Of a stretch of 40,727 nucleotides of DNA, positions 16,828 through 23,809 are shown one piece after another (the stretch's first letter is position 1; the number at the start of each line of letters is the position of its first letter). Made by a program: the position numbers and the translations under genes. The stretch comes from an uncultured Clostridia bacterium (GTDB lineage: Bacteria > Bacillota > Clostridia > Christensenellales > Borkfalkiaceae). The stretch is from positions 1-40,727 of the forward strand of contig CANRAI010000002.1 in assembly GCA_947628555.1 (NCBI GenBank), read 5' to 3'. Under the pieces are notes generated by a model that worked only from the letters and a program-made list of their open reading frames with translations, was not told where the DNA came from and searched no databases.

Positions 16828-19561
16828 CCCTTGGTATCTGTTGATAGCCGTTCCCCTCGTTGTTCTGTTTACCGTCCCGTTTATCGTGGCGATAAGAAAG
16901 ACCAACGTAAACGGGCACAACGTTGCTTCGCAGGTGCTTCACATTTTAATAGCGATTATAATAGCCTTTGCAGCGGCGGGCACATCCTTTGACACCATGC
17001 TCACCGAAACAAACGTATACGTTGTAGCCGACGTATCCTATTCGGCGAACAAAAATCTCGACGCCATAGATGGCTACATAAAGAATCTCGATTTGCCCGC
17101 ACATAGCAAGCTCGGCGTAGTTTGCTTCGGCAAGGACTGCGAAATTCTGTGCAATATGGGCGATCCCGATAAGTTCCATACGGTAAAAGATTCCACCGTG
17201 GACGACAGCGAGACCAATATTTGCGAAGCGTTGGAGTTTACTGGCGGGCTGTTTAAGGACGATGTTATTAAGCGCATAGTGCTTATAACCGATGGCAAAG
17301 CCACGGACACGAGCGACGACTACGCGATGGCCCGCGCTGTAGAGGGGCTGGAAGCCCAAGGCGTGAAGGTGGACGCGATTTATCTCAACGATAATATCTC
17401 CGCCGACGCAAAAGAGGTGCAGATATCTTCCGTCCAATATGCCAAAAGCGTCTTCTCCAACCGCAACGAAAAGGCGGCAGTATCGGTGCGCTCAACGTAC
17501 GATACGCGCGCGATAATGACCTTGAAGTGCAATGAAGATATCGAGTCGCAGAGGGCGGTAGAACTCAAAAAGGGCATAAACTATATCGATTTCGACCTCG
17601 ACACTTCCCAAGAGGGCGAAAAGGACTACGAGGTGACCGTCTCGGCGGACGACGACATCTGCGACTATAACAACGTATATAAGTTTACGCAGCAGGTAAC
17701 TTCGGTAATGAAGGTTATGGTGGTCACGGGCGACTACGATGAGGGGCTGAGCGTAGTGGATTACTACGGCGACGACGTGGCAATAGATATATACGATTTC
17801 AGTTCGTCTCCCAATAAGCAGCCGATAGATTCGGAAAAATATCCCAACGTCAATCTGTATTCCAACCGTAGTCTTCCTACCTCGCTTGGCGATTTGAATC
17901 TATACGACGAATTTGTGATCTCCGAGGTAACGCTCGGCAGGATAACGGGCGCTTCGATGTTTGTTTCCAGTTTAAACGCCGCAGTATCTAAATTCGGCAA
18001 GACCTTGCTCACTTTCGGCAATATACGTAGCGAAGCAACTTCGCTCGGCAATATGCTGCCCGTAAATTTCGGCGACGATAATTCCACGCCCAAGCTTTAT
18101 ACTCTCATAATAGACTCTTCGAGAAGTATGGAGGATTTAAAACACCTTCAATTGGCAAAACAGCTTGCTGTGCGGCTTTTGGACCTGTTGAATGAGAATG
18201 ACGAGATATGCCTTATAACCTTCAACGGCACGGCGCGTATGATTCAGCCGCCCACACCGTTTAGTAGGGGCACGAGAAACTCTATAATAGCAAATATAAA
18301 CGGCCTTGAATACACCCAAGGCACTATAATAGGCGCGGGCTTAAAGATGTGTTACGACTTTGTAAACGATTTGGAATACAGCGCCAAACAGGTAATGCTT
18401 ATTACCGACGGTCTGGACTATCTTGCAAGCTCGGCTCCCGAACCCCGTGGACTTGCGCGGACCATGTACAACGCGGGCATAGTAACCTCGGTTTTCGACG
18501 TCGGTAGGCAGGGCGATACGAGCACGGGAGCCAACAACAACCCCACTAATGCCTTTGCAAAAAGCCTTTTGATAGGAATAGCTTCGGCGGGCGGCGGAAA
18601 GTACTTCTATTCCAAAAGCGCCTCGGAGCTCAATGAGGTAACCTTCGGCGATATAAAGGAGCTCACCAATGATCCGGTTAACGAAAAGCAAGCCGAGGTT
18701 TCCGTTTTAAGGCGTGTGGACAATACGCTTGCGGGGCTTGACTCGGTAACTTTCCCGTCGGTAAACGGATATGTATATACAAGAATCAAACCGGCGGCAA
18801 CCACCGTGCTGGCTATAAACCACGTAACGGAAGAGGATACCGACCCGACCCGCATTCCTCTGTACGCATATTGGAAATATGGAAACGGAATAGTTGCATC
18901 GTTTACAAGCCGCATCGGAAATGCATGGCTTGACAACTGGAGGGCGGCAGACATAGATTCCGTGTTTATGTCCAACGTCGTCAAGGATATTTCCCCCAAA
19001 GAAAAGATAGATAAGCCGTATATCATAGATGTGAAAAAAGACGGCGCGCAGTTTGAAATTTCGGCTACGCCGGGCACAGCAGTCACTTCAGCCGAAGTCA
19101 GCGCGCACATATTTACCCCCGACGGCGACAGCTTTTTCAAAGTTATGAACTATACGCGCGAGAAGGGGAAGTATATTTGCAGGTTCGATGGCGTTGGCGC
19201 AGGTTCGTACAAGATTGAGATAAACTATAATTTAGGGCAACGGCGATACAGCTCCGAAGAGGTGTATCACTATTCCTATTCGGACGAGTACGACAGCTTT
19301 GCGATATTCAACCCCGCGCCGCTTTACAAGGCGCTGAACGGCAAGGGCGAAGTTAGCCTTGATGGCAAGCTATCGCTTAAAAACGACGATGAAAACGTGG
19401 ATCTGCACAAGGTGGATATGACTATCCCTCTGTTAGCTGTTGCGGCGGCGTTGTATGTTGTGGATATTGCCGTGAGAAAGTTGAAGTGGGACGATATCAA
19501 GAGTTTCTTCGGACTTTTCAGAAAATCCGATAAAAAGTCTGCGGGAGGAAAAGCGGTATGA
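16805..19561 (+). CDS. Large membrane protein with two vWA domains, 918 aa
   Basis: Two N-terminal membrane segments (PWYLLIAVPLVVLFTVPFIVA and VLHILIAIIIAFAAAGTSF) are followed by a first vWA domain with metal site DVSYS and ITDGKATD. A glutamine-amidotransferase-like middle part starts VMVVTGDYDEG (inference), and a second, complete vWA domain has DSSRSM and LITDGLDYL. A beta-rich tail and one C-terminal membrane segment (PLLAVAAALYVVDIAV) end the protein. The ORF track start at 16766 lacks a ribosome site. The Met at 16805 has GGAG nine bases upstream and begins with the BatA-like segment, so I use it; this gives a 23-bp overlap with the previous gene. The TGA overlaps the ATG of the next gene (ATGA). 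Role: probably a paralogous adaptor or scaffold of the MoxR system. Confidence 0.88.
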   Translation: MNSISFDNPWYLLIAVPLVVLFTVPFIVAIRKTNVNGHNVASQVLHILIAIIIAFAAAGTSFDTMLTETNVYVVADVSYSANKNLDAIDGYIKNLDLPAHSKLGVVCFGKDCEILCNMGDPDKFHTVKDSTVDDSETNICEALEFTGGLFKDDVIKRIVLITDGKATDTSDDYAMARAVEGLEAQGVKVDAIYLNDNISADAKEVQISSVQYAKSVFSNRNEKAAVSVRSTYDTRAIMTLKCNEDIESQRAVELKKGINYIDFDLDTSQEGEKDYEVTVSADDDICDYNNVYKFTQQVTSVMKVMVVTGDYDEGLSVVDYYGDDVAIDIYDFSSSPNKQPIDSEKYPNVNLYSNRSLPTSLGDLNLYDEFVISEVTLGRITGASMFVSSLNAAVSKFGKTLLTFGNIRSEATSLGNMLPVNFGDDNSTPKLYTLIIDSSRSMEDLKHLQLAKQLAVRLLDLLNENDEICLITFNGTARMIQPPTPFSRGTRNSIIANINGLEYTQGTIIGAGLKMCYDFVNDLEYSAKQVMLITDGLDYLASSAPEPRGLARTMYNAGIVTSVFDVGRQGDTSTGANNNPTNAFAKSLLIGIASAGGGKYFYSKSASELNEVTFGDIKELTNDPVNEKQAEVSVLRRVDNTLAGLDSVTFPSVNGYVYTRIKPAATTVLAINHVTEEDTDPTRIPLYAYWKYGNGIVASFTSRIGNAWLDNWRAADIDSVFMSNVVKDISPKEKIDKPYIIDVKKDGAQFEISATPGTAVTSAEVSAHIFTPDGDSFFKVMNYTREKGKYICRFDGVGAGSYKIEINYNLGQRRYSSEEVYHYSYSDEYDSFAIFNPAPLYKALNGKGEVSLDGKLSLKNDDENVDLHKVDMTIPLLAVAAALYVVDIAVRKLKWDDIKSFFGLFRKSDKKSAGGKAV

Positions 19562-20949
19562 AAAAACTTTTGATTTTTCTGTTGGCGCTTATTATGTCTC
19601 TCTGCTTTGCCGCAGGTTGCGGTCCGGGCAAAACGAACTCCGGTCCCTCGGGAAACGAGGGGTCGGGCGGAGGCGGCTCTGAATGGCCTGGCGGAGGAGG
19701 CTCCGAAGGCCCTGGCGGAGGCGGCTCCGAATGGCCCGGCGGAGGCGGCTCGGAAACGAACAATGTGTTCGTCGTATCATTGAGAGCCGACGGCTTAGCC
19801 TATAATCCAAGCATAGATATGAGCGCGCTTTTGACGTCTGCCGATGGTTCGGATACGCGCACCGTGCAATTCAAAAACGGCAAGGCTTCGGTCGCTGACC
19901 TGGACGGCGAATACAACGTTACGCTGACCAGTTTGCCTTTGGGATATTCATATAACCCCAACATATATTCGATAGGTAACGAAAACAAGTCTGTCACGGT
20001 GGACTTGGTAAGTTGCCTCAACGTCAGCGTGGCAGGGAGTGAGCCTTCGGTTACTAACTCTATGACGCTGTCGGTGAATAAGACCTACCGCGCCACGTTT
20101 AAATCTGCCGAAGACAAGGTATGGTTTATCATGCCTGCGTGCGGGTTGGAGACCATGTGCGATATTTACGCCGACAATGTTTTGCCCAAGCTTACGGGCT
20201 ACACCGCAAACGCGGCAAGCGGATATATAAATTACGATGGCGCAAAGGATATCACGGGCGGAGGAAAAAGCGGAGCTTATACGAAGAATATAAAATTTAC
20301 GGTAGAGGACGAATACAGCAATCTGAACTACTTTATTATGCAGGCGACTACGCAGAACGGCATTTACCCCGTAACGGTGGATTTTAAACTTACCAATATG
20401 GATGGGGGCGGTGGAACCCAAGGCGAGGTTACGCCCGGTCCTACCGTGCAGGATATGAGCCTTTTGAAGAGAATTCAGCCCGTAGGCGATTTTACCTATA
20501 ACTACAGAGACCCTACGCTGAGCACACGTCTTCTTTGCGATGGGTCGAGGTTCAAGCTCTTCGCGCGCGATATACAGGATTCGACCGGTCAGTTCGGCGA
20601 CGGATATTATCACCGCTATTATGAGGAGACCGATACTTACGGCGCAATTTTGTTCGCAAAAATCACCAAGCCTTGCGAGATCCTCGACATACCGCTTACA
20701 GACCCGATGATGACCGTTCACGATGGGAAGTACGACTATACACAGCTTATAGCGACCTACGGCAAATACTGCAATGACGACGGCGCGCACCCCGTGACCG
20801 AAGAGTTGAAGATGGTTTTACAGGGTCATGCCGTGAACCAGAGGTACTTTAAGGACGGCGAAGGTTGGGCGGAGACAAACGATAGGAAAATAAGGCTTCA
20901 AGCGGCCGAAGATGACCAGTGGCTGTTCTGTTGCGGATTTTATGTCTAA
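19558..20949 (+). CDS. Lipoprotein with (GGGGSE)n linker, 463 aa
   Basis: Unrecognised lipoprotein. The signal peptide ends AAGC (Cys 21), followed at once by a flexible linker of four near-repeats GGGGSEWP/GGGGSEGP, which holds the folded part away from the membrane. The linker comes from 24-bp tandem DNA repeats. The beta-rich body contains VVSLRADGLAYNPSIDMSALL, a Cna-B-like strand pattern (inference), and a C-terminal half without known motifs. A second Gly-rich joint (DGGGGTQGEVTPGP) separates two domains. The ATG overlaps the stop of the double-vWA gene (ATGA), so the lipoprotein is translationally coupled to the MoxR cluster and is its last gene. The function is unknown; it could be a client or a sensor subunit. 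Confidence 0.83.
   Translation: MKKLLIFLLALIMSLCFAAGCGPGKTNSGPSGNEGSGGGGSEWPGGGGSEGPGGGGSEWPGGGGSETNNVFVVSLRADGLAYNPSIDMSALLTSADGSDTRTVQFKNGKASVADLDGEYNVTLTSLPLGYSYNPNIYSIGNENKSVTVDLVSCLNVSVAGSEPSVTNSMTLSVNKTYRATFKSAEDKVWFIMPACGLETMCDIYADNVLPKLTGYTANAASGYINYDGAKDITGGGKSGAYTKNIKFTVEDEYSNLNYFIMQATTQNGIYPVTVDFKLTNMDGGGGTQGEVTPGPTVQDMSLLKRIQPVGDFTYNYRDPTLSTRLLCDGSRFKLFARDIQDSTGQFGDGYYHRYYEETDTYGAILFAKITKPCEILDIPLTDPMMTVHDGKYDYTQLIATYGKYCNDDGAHPVTEELKMVLQGHAVNQRYFKDGEGWAETNDRKIRLQAAEDDQWLFCCGFYV
19666..19755 (+). repeat. 24-bp in-frame tandem repeat coding the Gly-Ser linker
   Basis: Three full 24-bp units (GGCGGAGGCGGCTC... then GAATGGCC or GAAGGCCC) plus a partial fourth, in frame within the lipoprotein gene. 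The copy number could vary by slippage and change the linker length. Confidence 0.85.
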
Positions 20950-20982
20950 AATAAGCGCAGATTTTGTTAGCACAATGATAAG

Positions 20983-21018
20983 AAAAAAGCCGGGAGTCCA
21001 GAGGACTTTCGGCTTTTT
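20983..21018 (+). terminator. Terminator of the MoxR/vWA cluster
   Basis: AAAAAGCCGGGAGTCC pairs with GGACTTTCGGCTTTTT (two G-U pairs), ending in a T run. It lies about 35 bp after the last lipoprotein gene. Confidence 0.85.
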
Positions 21019-21039
21019 GTATTCGTTACTATCTTTTTA

Positions 21040-21073
21040 AAGCGGCGCGTTGCCTTTCGGTAGCCCGCCGCTT
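21040..21073 (-). terminator. Hairpin after the methyltransferase gene
   Basis: AAGCGGCG (21040-21047) pairs with CGCCGCTT (21066-21073) and encloses a smaller TGCC/GGTA hairpin. It sits just downstream of the methyltransferase stop on the minus strand. Confidence 0.55.
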
Positions 21074-21076
21074 GTT

Positions 21077-22564
21077 TTATAATCTTATGTATTTCGCAAA
21101 AATTTCGTCTAATTCAATTATATGTTTTTGATTATTATCGCCTTTGAGCAAGTCGTATATTTTCAGGATTTTTTCTTTATCCGTTTGTGACACCGCTTGC
21201 ATATCTAAAACCATAGCATTATTCAAATCGTTTGGTTCGAATTTATCCAATCCCTCGCCGTATTCTCTTTTGTGCCGTTTCAAAATTTCACGGGCGGCGG
21301 GGGTAATCAGATAGCAGTAAAAGATATTTATATAATCTTCCGTGACGTTGCCGTTAAAATATAACCCGTGAAAGGCAGTTAAATTTTTGGCTTTCGCCTC
21401 GTTTCTGATTATTTTCAGTTTGCCGCGGTTGAAAACGGAAATAAGAATGGGGGCGGAATCTTTCTTTTCCAATGAATACCAGGGCTTTCTGTGGGACGTA
21501 AGATAGGTCTTATCGTACCCGCGGCTATTCCCGTAAGCGATATAATCGAAATCTCCCTTTGAAAGCGCTTTTGTGCCGTCAAATAAAAACATTTTTTTGT
21601 TTTTTTCCGCTAAACGCCGGAAAACTTCTTCGGTGAGAATACAGCAATCGAGATTTTGTGATTTTGTTACGCAGGGAACACATGCGATACGGCTTAAATT
21701 ATGCGCTTTTATTTTTTCTTCGGATAAGACAAAGAAATCGTTGTTCCCTGTCGCTATACCCCGTTTAACCTTTGCTATTGAAGATAAACAAACCAAATTA
21801 TTGCATACATACGCGCGTTTTTCGTTATTGAAATAATTCAACCATTTTTCTTTGAAATCTATTTCGCAGATTGCAAGTCTTTTGGCGTTTTTAGGAAAAT
21901 CTTCCAGTTCGTCAAGGTCGTAAACATTGATAAAATCGATATAACCGTCATTGTTTTTTTCCAAACACAGTATGCAGGAGGTGGTTATGGCGCCATTAAA
22001 TAATTTTATCCGTGAATCGAATTTTATTATATGCTTGATGATTTTCAAGTCGAGCAAATATTTTTTTACAGTTTCGCCGTATCCCGTATTCAGAAATTCA
22101 TAAGGAAGAATGTAACAGCATCTGCCATTTGTTTTAAGCTCGTTTACGCTTTTAATTAAAAAATATACGCAAAGATTGCTGTAACCGCTTAAAGATATAC
22201 CATAATTTTCTTTAAACAGCTTATTGTAATATTTTCTTTTCGGTATTTGCTGGAATTTGTTGTAGGGCGGATTGCAAATAATTGCTCCGAATTTTTCATC
22301 GATAACGCTGTCCAGATAGTCCTGATTCTTTAAATTGAAATCAAAATGACAGTTTTCCGAAAGGTTTTTACAAGTTTGTTTATCTATTTCAAAGGCTGTA
22401 ATTCTTAAATTCGGTCTGCGTTTTTTCCCTGCAAGCAAAAAAACTCCCAAACCCGCCGCGGGGTCTAAGATGTCGTCTCCCTTTTCACCCAAAACCCAGT
22501 TTATCATAAAATCTGCAACGGGACGCGGGGTATAAAATTGACCTAAAAGGTTTTTTTCTTTCAT
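21077..22564 (-). CDS. Type II N6-adenine DNA methyltransferase
   Basis: Transfers methyl from S-adenosylmethionine to adenine N6 in the recognition site and so protects the host from the partner nuclease. The gamma-class order is visible: motif X GQFYTPRPVADFM at the N-terminus, motif I DPAAGLGVF (residues 34-42), motif IV NPPY (98-101). A long C-terminal part would hold target recognition. The 495-aa length is usual for TaqI/Eco57I-like methylases. Its ATG overlaps the nuclease stop by four bases (ATGA), so the pair is one transcript. The base composition is visibly more AT-rich than the flanking genes, and both genes run against the neighbouring strand, which suggests acquisition by transfer. 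The site specificity is not readable from sequence. Confidence 0.9.
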   Translation of the reverse strand: MKEKNLLGQFYTPRPVADFMINWVLGEKGDDILDPAAGLGVFLLAGKKRRPNLRITAFEIDKQTCKNLSENCHFDFNLKNQDYLDSVIDEKFGAIICNPPYNKFQQIPKRKYYNKLFKENYGISLSGYSNLCVYFLIKSVNELKTNGRCCYILPYEFLNTGYGETVKKYLLDLKIIKHIIKFDSRIKLFNGAITTSCILCLEKNNDGYIDFINVYDLDELEDFPKNAKRLAICEIDFKEKWLNYFNNEKRAYVCNNLVCLSSIAKVKRGIATGNNDFFVLSEEKIKAHNLSRIACVPCVTKSQNLDCCILTEEVFRRLAEKNKKMFLFDGTKALSKGDFDYIAYGNSRGYDKTYLTSHRKPWYSLEKKDSAPILISVFNRGKLKIIRNEAKAKNLTAFHGLYFNGNVTEDYINIFYCYLITPAAREILKRHKREYGEGLDKFEPNDLNNAMVLDMQAVSQTDKEKILKIYDLLKGDNNQKHIIELDEIFAKYIRL

Positions 22565-23649
22565 TCTATGCTAAATCCGAATAATTCTTCGAAGCCCTTT
22601 GTATTTATTTGTACAATGCTTTTTTCAAAGGTGACGTAAAACAATAATCTTCCCCGTCCAAGCTCTTTCATTTTGCTTTTATGCTCGGGCAGAGAAACTT
22701 TTTGCAGAATATTTTTCCCTTTGTCGGGTTTGATTTTTATCGTCGTTTTATTTTGGTTTTTAACGTCGCTTTCTATGAAATAATCCCTGCCTTCCGCTTC
22801 TTCATCGCACAGCAAGGTTAAAATTTCTTCATATGAAATTCCGTACGCCTTGTCGAAAAACATCTGCAAATAATAGTGGGGCACGTTATACCTTTTTACC
22901 CAATTATAGACTACCTTTAAATCCTCGACTTTGGGAGTAATGCTTAAAAATTTCCTTGTCTGGATTTTCGTCAAATATAGTTTCAATTCTTTGAGTAGCG
23001 AAGATAATTGGGACAATTCCTGCGAACTTTTCCAGGAAGGAGTACGATAGGAAACTACGGAGATGTTGTCCTTATCCAATGCGGAAATTATTTTATGCAG
23101 CTCGGGATTTTTTTTCAGAAGCAATTCGGAAAAATTATTTATAATGCTTGCTTTTAAATCAAAAATTTTTTTAAATAAAAAGGATTCTTCGCCTTGCATA
23201 TAAGCATTATATTTATCGTATAAAAAGGAACTTGACCTTATTTCGATGCCGCACTTTGCTTTCGGCACCAGCAAATCCAATTCTTCTTGCGATAAACGGC
23301 AAATATTATATGTATCGTAAGGGAAATCTTTTTTATTGAAAATCAATACGTCGGGACGCTTGCCTATCGCGTCGAGCTCGTTCTGATAGTTTCGGTAAAA
23401 TTCGGCAAAGCCTGTTTCGCCGGCTATTATATCGTCGTCCCGCCCGTATTTTACGGCAATATAATTTTTCGAAAAATCGTTAATGCCCTTAATAAAAGTT
23501 TTTTCCGCCCAATCGCCTTGTTCTTTGTTGGTTAAAAATTCGGAAGAAACCTGCGTAGGCACGCCGTATTTTTCCCTTTCGACATTCAAATCCAATAATT
23601 CTCTGTTGACGTTTTTAATGACGCTTTCGATTTTTTCTATGTATTCCAT
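22561..23649 (-). CDS. Type II restriction endonuclease, possibly AccI family
   Basis: Partner of the adenine methylase, 362 aa. A PD-(D/E)xK-like core can be proposed: GKRPDVLIF (Asp 100) and CGIEIRSSSF (Glu 136, with Arg where Lys is usual), with the conserved-looking block KYGRDDDIIAGETGFAEFYRNYQNELDAIGKRPD before it. From memory this block resembles AccI-family nucleases, whose prototype cuts GTMKAC, but I cannot confirm the family or the site. The gene comes first, with its own promoter and a GAGG site, and no controller gene is seen. AT-rich like its partner. If not AccI-like, it is still most likely the nuclease of this pair from position and length. Confidence 0.78.
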   Translation of the reverse strand: MEYIEKIESVIKNVNRELLDLNVEREKYGVPTQVSSEFLTNKEQGDWAEKTFIKGINDFSKNYIAVKYGRDDDIIAGETGFAEFYRNYQNELDAIGKRPDVLIFNKKDFPYDTYNICRLSQEELDLLVPKAKCGIEIRSSSFLYDKYNAYMQGEESFLFKKIFDLKASIINNFSELLLKKNPELHKIISALDKDNISVVSYRTPSWKSSQELSQLSSLLKELKLYLTKIQTRKFLSITPKVEDLKVVYNWVKRYNVPHYYLQMFFDKAYGISYEEILTLLCDEEAEGRDYFIESDVKNQNKTTIKIKPDKGKNILQKVSLPEHKSKMKELGRGRLLFYVTFEKSIVQINTKGFEELFGFSIE

Positions 23650-23671
23650 ACTTAAACCTCGCAGGCTAAAT

Positions 23672-23701
23672 TATTATAACATAAAAAAGCAGGTTATGTA
23701 A
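23672..23701 (-). promoter_or_regulatory. Promoter of the restriction-modification pair
   Basis: Minus strand: TTTACA, an 18-bp spacer, TATAAT, about 25 bp before the nuclease ATG, with a GCGAGG ribosome site between. Confidence 0.6.
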
Positions 23702-23757
23702 AAATTTTTTTAAAATTGACGGATATTTGCAACTTAAAAATCATTTGCTGCGATTTT

Positions 23758-23768
23758 CGTGTTATAAT
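23758..23768 (+). promoter_or_regulatory. Extended -10 promoter of the P-type ATPase gene
   Basis: TGTTATAAT is an extended -10 element (TATAAT at 23763-23768) with no good -35 at the right distance. A second TATAAT lies about 20 bp further down. Either could serve the ATPase gene. Confidence 0.5.
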
Positions 23769-23809
23769 ATCCTGCGGTAAAAGTTATAATACTTTGTGAG
23801 GTAACTGAA

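Noticed and set aside
12927-19561. MoxR/vWA cluster as an anti-phage defence system
   Set aside because: No nuclease or other effector and no sensor typical of defence; the partners are membrane-anchored and linked to lipoproteins, so an envelope role fits better.
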